From positions 1 through 8,448 of the forward strand of contig JAGCCY010000053.1 of NCBI GenBank assembly GCA_017651385.1: a stretch of 8,448 nt of DNA, written 5' to 3'. The notes beneath the pieces are model-generated. The model was given only the letters and a program-made list of their open reading frames with translations, had not been told where the DNA came from and did not search any database. This document shows positions 1 through 4,894 of this stretch, piece after piece; position 1 is the first letter of the stretch, and every line of letters begins with the position of its first letter. The position numbers were made by a program, and so were the translations under genes. The stretch is from Lachnospiraceae bacterium (GTDB lineage Bacteria; Bacillota; Clostridia; Lachnospirales; Lachnospiraceae).

Positions 1-1002
1 AATAACAATATTCGATCAGATCAGGAAATCTATACACAACAGGATACGGTAAACGAACAATACGCACCGGATATCGATGCGGATAATGACAAAAAAGCAC
101 GTTTTAAGACGGTCAATTCGTTCGGCTTAAGATTTGCGACAGCATCGTTTATAAATCTGGCAATCCAGATAGCTTTGGGGCTGATACTTAAAGGTCATAC
201 CGATAAGTTTGAACTTTTCGGCAGAGAGAATCTTACACTGGTCGCAACATTTCTGATCAATCAGGTTTTGCTTGTCATACTTTTTTATCTTTGCTTACAT
301 AAGGTTCCGAAATATGATTTCGGTAAAACAAAATTCAGCGTCGGAAAATATTTTACGGGTTTGTGCATTGCCTACGGCGTGGGTATCGCGGGAAGCCTTA
401 TCGGTACGGTGGCCAATTTCCTTATTACCGGCGAATTCGTTAACATGGCAATGAATGCAGTAGGCGGAGGAAATCTCTTATTAAGGATCCTTGTAGTCTG
501 CATAGGAGCGCCGGTAGCCGAGGAGCTTGTATTCAGAAAGTTTGTGGTTGACAGGCTGTCGGGATACAGCAAGGCACTTGCGATCTTTGCATCGGGATTG
601 TTCTTTGGCATATTCCATGCAAATTTCCAGCAGTTATTCTTTGCGATGTTCTTAGGCTGGGTGTTTGCTTATATATATGCGGAGACAGGGAATATCCTTA
701 TCACGATCTCGTATCATATGATCATCAATACGATCTCGTCGGTGGTACTTATAGAGATCATGAACAGAGCTCCCGGTAATCCCAAACTTCTTATAGCCAT
801 GGTGCTTATGGAAATGCTGGTATTCGGAACCGCTTTAGCGGGGATCGGACTTTTGATAGCATTCAGAAAGAGGATAAAGATCACAAACGAAGTGAAAAAC
901 CCGGGCAGCAGATGGGACTTTTTCAAAAGCTACGGAATGTGGGCATTCCTTGTTGTGGGAGTATTACTTTTTATCAATACATATATATCAATAAAAGGAT
1001 AG
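1..1002 (+). CDS. CPBP (Abi/CAAX-like) family intramembrane metalloprotease, 5' end outside window
   Basis: The frame is open from base 1 to the TAG at 1000-1002, so the true start lies upstream. A TTG at 175 is an unlikely start because the reading frame and hydrophobic segment continue upstream of it. The visible 333 residues begin with a polar, Asn/Gln/Asp-rich cytoplasmic-looking stretch (about 1-38), then several membrane helices. The CPBP glutamyl-protease motifs are all present, numbered on the visible fragment: EELVFR with E174/E175 and R179, FGIFH ending at H206, and HMIIN with H239 and N243. In this family these residues line the catalytic site within the membrane. The family covers prenyl-protein (CAAX) proteases and bacteriocin-immunity or signalling roles; the substrate cannot be read from sequence. 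The ATPase gene starts 12 bp downstream and its ribosome site begins within this gene's stop region, so the two are co-transcribed. Family call firm, role unknown. Confidence 0.9.
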   Translation, partial: NNNIRSDQEIYTQQDTVNEQYAPDIDADNDKKARFKTVNSFGLRFATASFINLAIQIALGLILKGHTDKFELFGRENLTLVATFLINQVLLVILFYLCLHKVPKYDFGKTKFSVGKYFTGLCIAYGVGIAGSLIGTVANFLITGEFVNMAMNAVGGGNLLLRILVVCIGAPVAEELVFRKFVVDRLSGYSKALAIFASGLFFGIFHANFQQLFFAMFLGWVFAYIYAETGNILITISYHMIINTISSVVLIEIMNRAPGNPKLLIAMVLMEMLVFGTALAGIGLLIAFRKRIKITNEVKNPGSRWDFFKSYGMWAFLVVGVLLFINTYISIKG

Positions 1003-1014
1003 GAGAATGTACAA

Positions 1015-1797
1015 ATGATCGAAATCAACAATCTCACTAAGATCTACAAACTTAGTGCAAAGAAAAAGCGTGAGCTTAAGACGAACAAAGACGTCAAGAT
1101 CGCTGTCAACGATCTTTCGTTAACGGCAAAGCCGGGTGAGATCTTTGGGTTATTGGGACCGAACGGAGCAGGTAAGACGACTACACTTCGCTGTGTCGCT
1201 ACTTTATTAAAGCCTACCAAGGGCGATATCAAGGTGTGCGGTTTTGATACCGTAAAAGATGCTCAGAAGGTAAGAGATTCGATATGTTTTCTTACAAACG
1301 AGATCAAACTTGACGAGCACTTCTCGACCGATTATCTTTTCAACTTCTTCGGAAAGCTTAAGGATATGAGCGATGAAGAGATCGCAAAGAGAAAGGAAGA
1401 GCTTTTTGCGGCTTTCAACATCAACGAATTTAAGGACAAGAAGATCCAGGAACTTTCAACCGGTATGAAGCAGAAGGCTTCCATCGCGGTCAGCCTTGTA
1501 AACGACCCTGAAGTCGTGATCTTCGACGAGCCCACATCTGGTCTTGATATCGTAACGGCGAAGGGTGTTCTTGATTATCTTAAGAAGCTCCGTGCCGACG
1601 GAAAGACAGTCATCGTTTCAACTCATATCATGAGTGAAGCCGAGAAACTCTGCGACCGTATCGGTATGATAATCGGCGGTAAAAAGGTAATAGAGGGCAC
1701 CATACCCGAAATACTTGAAGAAACACAGACTCCCGACATTGAGGAGGCGTTCTTTAAGCTTTATATGGAAAACACCGATGAGAAGGAGGTAAAGTAA
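1015..1797 (+). CDS. NatA-like ABC transporter ATP-binding protein
   Basis: A 260-residue single nucleotide-binding domain that would power the ABC-2 permease encoded immediately downstream. Visible motifs: Walker A GPNGAGKT (48-55), signature LSTGMKQK (147-154), Walker B VVIFDE (167-172) followed by PTSGLD, and H-loop His204 in STH. The segment where the Q-loop is expected reads FLTNEIKL, with Asn95 at or near the usual Gln position. A Lys-rich insertion (about 14-28) lies between the first two strands. Overall it resembles COG4555 (NatA-type sodium export ATPase) and related ABC-2 exporter ATPases of the CcmA/DrrA type. The ATG at 1015 is preceded by AGGAG at 1001-1005 with 9-nt spacing. 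The stop TAA (1795-1797) overlaps the permease start by one base. The exported substrate is not proven: Na+, a drug or a peptide are all possible, so no gene symbol is given. Confidence 0.93.
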   Translation: MIEINNLTKIYKLSAKKKRELKTNKDVKIAVNDLSLTAKPGEIFGLLGPNGAGKTTTLRCVATLLKPTKGDIKVCGFDTVKDAQKVRDSICFLTNEIKLDEHFSTDYLFNFFGKLKDMSDEEIAKRKEELFAAFNINEFKDKKIQELSTGMKQKASIAVSLVNDPEVVIFDEPTSGLDIVTAKGVLDYLKKLRADGKTVIVSTHIMSEAEKLCDRIGMIIGGKKVIEGTIPEILEETQTPDIEEAFFKLYMENTDEKEVK

Positions 1798-3020
1798 TGA
1801 ACAAGACGATTCTCATTGCAAAAAAAGAACTTTTCAGGATATTTTCCGACAGGAAAATGGTCTTCAGCTTATATATACTGCCGGTCATCATCGTAGTAGC
1901 AATCTACTCGATCATGGGCCAGCTCATAGGCTCCATGTCAAAGGACATCGAAGAGCACAATGCGGTAATAACGGTCGTAAACCCCACCGATGAGCTTAAG
2001 GACATAATAAGCAGCAGCGAAATGGGTAAGAATGCGGATATCACATTCGTGACCGAAGACGAATACAACAGCAAAAAAGCCGAGATCGAGGACAGCATTT
2101 TGAACGGCGATTCGGATCTTATCGTTTATCTCGACAAGGATTTCGGATCGGTTGCCGATTCTTATGTGGCAGGCGGAGATTCGCTTCCTTCAATGAAGAT
2201 CTTCTACAACAGTACCGAGAATTATTCATCGGCTTCCTATTCAAACTTTGACAGCGAAGTAGTGGATACATACAAAACAACGCTTCTTGACAGCCGTTAC
2301 GGTGACCTTTCGATGTTAAACGCATTTAACGTGGACAGTCAGGTCATCTGCAAGGAAGAAAAGGCCAACATGGAGTTCTTGGCAATGATGCTTCCTTATA
2401 TGGTCGTAATGATGCTCTTTGCAGGCGTTATGAGCGTAGGCGTTGACGCGATAGCAGGAGAAAAAGAACGCGGTACTTTGTCAAGCATGCTCATCTCTCC
2501 CGTTAAGAGAAGCGAGATCGTAGCCGGAAAGCTTATCTCCATGGCGATCCTTTCGATCATCTCCGCGGTAGTATACTGTGTTGCAATGATATTGAGCATT
2601 CCCAACATAACGGGCGGTGTAGGCAATATGGGCGCCGGAAACATTTCTTTCACCGTAGGACAGATGCTTCAGCTTGTAGCGATCATGGTCGTACTTGTGT
2701 ACTTCTATGTGGGTGTCATCGGACTTATAGCAACTTTAAGCCCCAATACCAGAGCGGCAAGTTCCGCTATATCCCCCATTTATATCGTTATCATCATCTT
2801 AGGTATGATGACAATGTTCAGAACGGGCGGTACAAATTCGATAGGCTCTTACCTGATCCCAGTGTACGGAAGTGCTCTTGCGATAAGCGATCTTTGCAAA
2901 CTCGAGCTTACAAGCATAAACTTCCTTGCAAGCGTAACGGGTACCCTTGTATGCGGCATAATCCTTACATTTGTGGTAGCAAAGGCTTTCAATTCCGAGA
3001 AGCTTATGTTTAACGCATAA
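1797..3020 (+). CDS. NatB-like ABC-2 type transporter permease
   Basis: A 407-residue membrane subunit partnering the preceding ATPase. Topology by hydrophobicity: one N-terminal helix (about 22-42), a large polar extracytoplasmic domain (about 43-193), then roughly five helices (about 194-217, 241-267, 287-313, 321-341, 376-397). The segment GEKERGTLSSMLISPVKR (221-238) after the second helix matches the conserved EKERGT coupling region of NatB/ABC-2 permeases (COG1668), which contacts the ATPase. The start ATG at 1797 overlaps the ATPase stop as TAATG, and a strong AAGGAGGT lies at 1783-1790 with 6-nt spacing, indicating translational coupling. The substrate is unknown. In this family the permease is often linked or fused to a CPBP protease, as in this operon. 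The gene ends just before a hairpin/promoter region. Confidence 0.92.
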   Translation: MNKTILIAKKELFRIFSDRKMVFSLYILPVIIVVAIYSIMGQLIGSMSKDIEEHNAVITVVNPTDELKDIISSSEMGKNADITFVTEDEYNSKKAEIEDSILNGDSDLIVYLDKDFGSVADSYVAGGDSLPSMKIFYNSTENYSSASYSNFDSEVVDTYKTTLLDSRYGDLSMLNAFNVDSQVICKEEKANMEFLAMMLPYMVVMMLFAGVMSVGVDAIAGEKERGTLSSMLISPVKRSEIVAGKLISMAILSIISAVVYCVAMILSIPNITGGVGNMGAGNISFTVGQMLQLVAIMVVLVYFYVGVIGLIATLSPNTRAASSAISPIYIVIIILGMMTMFRTGGTNSIGSYLIPVYGSALAISDLCKLELTSINFLASVTGTLVCGIILTFVVAKAFNSEKLMFNA

Positions 3021-3042
3021 AAAATTTTAATAAATTTATAGA

Positions 3043-3075
3043 GGCAGAGGTTTGAAAAATAGACCTCTGCCTTTT
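3043..3075 (+). terminator. Hairpin with short T-run after the ABC operon (terminator, or operator dyad)
   Basis: A perfect 9-bp inverted repeat pairs GGCAGAGGT (3043-3051) with ACCTCTGCC (3063-3071) across an 11-nt loop, followed by TTTT (3072-3075). It lies 23 bp after the permease stop, so it fits Rho-independent termination of the upstream operon. The T-run is short and runs directly into a -10 box, so an additional or alternative role as a protein-binding dyad over the next promoter is possible. The arm centres are 20 bp apart, about two helical turns. Confidence 0.7.
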
Positions 3076-3080
3076 ATAAT
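3052..3080 (+). promoter_or_regulatory. Near-consensus housekeeping promoter of the sufC-sufB (SMS) operon
   Basis: TTGAAA (3052-3057) is the -35 box, matching 5 of 6 consensus bases. After exactly 17 bp comes a perfect TATAAT (3075-3080) -10 box. Initiation would be expected near 3087, leaving a leader of about 28 nt before the ATG at 3115. The -35 lies in the loop of the upstream hairpin and the spacer contains its 3' arm, so the hairpin DNA and the promoter share the same bases. Confidence 0.8.
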
Positions 3081-3100
3081 GTTCTTCGTAAGCATCAAGA

Positions 3101-3107
3101 GAGAGGG
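3101..3107 (+). promoter_or_regulatory. Ribosome binding site deciding the SufC-like start
   Basis: GAGAGGG sits 7 nt before the ATG at 3115. The reading frame is open further upstream, with a TTG at 3052. That TTG falls inside the hairpin and within the -35 box, upstream of the predicted transcription start, so it cannot be the start on the mRNA from that promoter. Starting at 3115 gives MLELKNIS, the usual N-terminus of SufC-type ATPases. Confidence 0.75.
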
Positions 3108-3114
3108 CAAATAT

Positions 3115-3834
3115 ATGCTTGAACTGAAAAACATAAGTTACGACGTTGAAGACAACAAAGAGATACTTAAGGATATAAATCTTAAGATCGACGGCGGTTT
3201 CGTGGCGATCACCGGACCGAACGGCGGCGGCAAATCGACTCTTGCCAAAGTGATCGCAGGTATCATAAAGCCTACGAGCGGACAGATCATCTTGGACGGA
3301 GAAGACATAACCGGTCTTACCATAACCGAGCGTGCAAAGAAAGGCATAAGTTATGCGTTTCAGACGCCCGTAAAGTTTAAAGGGCTTACGGTAAAGGACT
3401 TGCTTAAGCTTTCCATGGGCAAGAATGCAAGCTTTAACGAAGAATGCAATATCCTTTCTTCCGTGGGACTTTGCGCAAGAGACTATATAAACCGTGAGGT
3501 TAACGCTTCTTTATCGGGCGGTGAGCTTAAAAGGATCGAGATCGCAATGATACTTGCAAGAGGCACAAAGCTTTCGCTGTTTGACGAACCCGAAGCGGGG
3601 ATCGATCTCTGGAGTTTTAATTCGCTTATCAAGGTATTTGAGCATATGCGTGAGACCGTTAAAGGAACGATAGTCATTATCTCGCATCAGGAGAGGATCC
3701 TTAATACGGCTGACAGGATCATCGTGTTAAAAGAAGGCAGACTGATAAAGGAAGGCACTAAGGATGAAGTTTACGGTGATCTTCTTGACGGCATTGACAG
3801 CGGTGTCTGCGACAGACTGGAGGAGAATATTTAA
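3115..3834 (+). CDS. sufC: SufC-like Fe-S cluster assembly ATPase (SMS type, SmsC)
   Basis: A 239-residue soluble ABC ATPase. Visible motifs: Walker A GPNGGGKST (34-42), Q-loop Gln83, signature LSGGE (133-137), Walker B LSLFDE (153-158) continuing as PEAGIDLWSF, and H-loop His191 in SHQ. The combination of a SufC-like ATPase with a short SufB/D-like partner and no membrane subunit marks a cytosolic Fe-S scaffold system, not a transporter. Its role would be to bind the scaffold and drive ATP-dependent remodelling during cluster assembly. The DEPEAGID stretch and the neighbour suggest the minimal two-gene SMS branch found in archaea and clostridia, as opposed to the full sufCDSUB operon; no SufS, SufU or SufD gene is visible here. 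The stop TAA is directly abutted by the next ATG, and that gene's ribosome site lies inside this gene. Symbol given by family; 'smsC' would also fit. Confidence 0.9.
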   Translation: MLELKNISYDVEDNKEILKDINLKIDGGFVAITGPNGGGKSTLAKVIAGIIKPTSGQIILDGEDITGLTITERAKKGISYAFQTPVKFKGLTVKDLLKLSMGKNASFNEECNILSSVGLCARDYINREVNASLSGGELKRIEIAMILARGTKLSLFDEPEAGIDLWSFNSLIKVFEHMRETVKGTIVIISHQERILNTADRIIVLKEGRLIKEGTKDEVYGDLLDGIDSGVCDRLEENI

Positions 3835-4752
3835 ATGACAACATTCGAAGAAAACCTTCTCGCCGAAGTGGCCGATATACACGGAGTTCCGGAAGGTGCA
3901 TACAATATAAGAAAAAACGGTGCCGCTGCAGGCAGGAACACTACGGCCAACATCGATTTAGTCACAAAAGAAGATAAACCCGGCATCGATATAATCATAA
4001 AGCCCGGCACAAAGAATGAAAGCGTCCATATCCCCGTCATTATAAGCGAATCGGGATTAAAGGATCTTGTCTACAACGATTTTTATATCGGAGAGGGAGC
4101 GGATGTGACCATAGTCGCGGGCTGCGGTATCCATAACTGCGGCGATCAGGAATCGGCTCATGACGGCATACATACATTTCATCTTGCCAAGAACTCTAAG
4201 GTCAAATACATAGAAAAGCATGTCGGCACCGGTGACGGCCGAGGTGCAAACGTTATGAACCCCACAACGATCGTGTATCTTGAAGAGGGTGCCTATCTTG
4301 AAATGGAGACGACCCAGATAAAGGGTATCGATTCAACGGTTCGTGAAACCGAAGGCGTAGTGGGAGACAATGCCACATTTATCGTAAAAGAAAAGATAAT
4401 GACACACGGGTCACAGTATGCCAAGACCAATTTTAAGGTCGATCTTAACGGTGTGGGTTCAAGTGCGAACGTTATCTCAAGATCGGTCGCAAAGGAAGAT
4501 TCAAAGCAGGAATTTATCTCAAGGATCACCGGAAACAACGAATGCAACGGTCATTCAGAGTGTGATGCCATTATCATGGATCGTGCAGTCGTGACTGCGA
4601 TACCCGAACTTACAGCAGCCAATGTCGATGCGAGTCTTATACATGAGGCTGCGATCGGAAAGATAGCGGGCGAACAGCTTATAAAGCTCATGACTCTGGG
4701 ACTATCGGAAGCCGAGGCCGAAGAGCAGATCGTAAACGGTTTCCTTAAATAG
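3835..4752 (+). CDS. sufB: Short SufB/SufD-family Fe-S scaffold protein (SmsB-like)
   Basis: A 305-residue protein related to the beta-helix core and C-terminal helical region of SufB/SufD. It is much shorter than classical SufB (roughly 470-495 residues) because the N-terminal extension is absent. Visible features: a GCGIHNCGD segment with C97, H100 and C102, followed by H109 and H113; C237 and C243 in NECNGHSEC; and the family C-terminal pattern IHEAAIGKI (H270, E271) then LGLSEAEAEEQIVNGFL. By hand alignment to E. coli SufB, the position of Cys405 falls on Ala251, so this cluster ligand or sulfur acceptor is missing, whereas the His-Glu pair is kept. The cysteines at 97/102 are candidate alternatives. 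The ATG at 3835 directly follows the SufC-like stop, with GGAGGAG at 3819-3825 and 9-nt spacing. The pair probably forms a B2C2 complex in the cytosol. 'smsB' would also fit. Confidence 0.88.
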   Translation: MTTFEENLLAEVADIHGVPEGAYNIRKNGAAAGRNTTANIDLVTKEDKPGIDIIIKPGTKNESVHIPVIISESGLKDLVYNDFYIGEGADVTIVAGCGIHNCGDQESAHDGIHTFHLAKNSKVKYIEKHVGTGDGRGANVMNPTTIVYLEEGAYLEMETTQIKGIDSTVRETEGVVGDNATFIVKEKIMTHGSQYAKTNFKVDLNGVGSSANVISRSVAKEDSKQEFISRITGNNECNGHSECDAIIMDRAVVTAIPELTAANVDASLIHEAAIGKIAGEQLIKLMTLGLSEAEAEEQIVNGFLK

Positions 4753-4777
4753 CCGGATCTATTGAGAATAGTGAGAA

Positions 4778-4793
4778 TTTTCGAAAACTTTCG
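4778..4793. promoter_or_regulatory. Possible LacI-family-like operator upstream of the esterase/GH43 gene
   Basis: Two nested symmetries occur: the 10-bp palindrome TTTTCGAAAA (4778-4787) and CGAAA-AC-TTTCG (4782-4793). A CGAAA/TTTCG dyad about 14 bp wide resembles operators of LacI-family sugar regulators. The site lies about 100 bp upstream of a carbohydrate-enzyme start. It is inference only, since no regulator gene is in the window and AT-rich DNA yields such dyads by chance. Confidence 0.35.
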
Positions 4794-4820
4794 TTGTTTT
4801 TAGCAACAAAATAAGCATTA

Positions 4821-4862
4821 ATTGATAAGATATGGAATATATTTTCAAGTACTCTTATCAAT
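4821..4862. repeat. Perfect 10-bp inverted repeat, 22-bp spacer (candidate regulator site)
   Basis: ATTGATAAGA (4821-4830) and its exact reverse complement TCTTATCAAT (4853-4862) flank 22 bp. The arm centres are 32 bp apart, close to three helical turns, which would suit a dimeric or looped regulator. The distal arm abuts a possible -10 hexamer TATAAA (4862-4867), but no convincing -35 is spaced correctly before it, so the promoter may depend on an activator. In RNA the arms could form an AU-rich hairpin in the leader. Confidence 0.5.
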
Positions 4863-4894
4863 ATAAATAAATATTATTTATTGGGGGTTTAAAC

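Larger units (their letters stand above)
4753..4894. other. AT-rich intergenic regulatory region without gene
   Basis: The 142 bp between the Fe-S scaffold gene and the esterase/GH43 gene hold the two dyads described separately. No convincing Rho-independent terminator for the Fe-S operon was found; the best hairpin (GTTG/CAAC near 4793-4807) has only a 4-bp stem. Read-through from the Fe-S operon into the esterase gene is therefore possible. Confidence 0.6.

Noticed and set aside
175..177. TTG as start of the CPBP protease
   Set aside because: The frame is open to base 1 and encodes a sensible polar leader and first membrane segment upstream. The gene is simply cut by the window edge.
3052..3114. 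N-terminal extension of the SufC-like protein from a TTG at 3052
   Set aside because: The TTG is inside the hairpin and the -35 box, upstream of the predicted transcription start. The ATG at 3115 has a ribosome site and gives the normal N-terminus.
4793..4807. GTTG...CAAC hairpin as terminator of the Fe-S operon
   Set aside because: The stem is only 4 bp and no T-run follows it.
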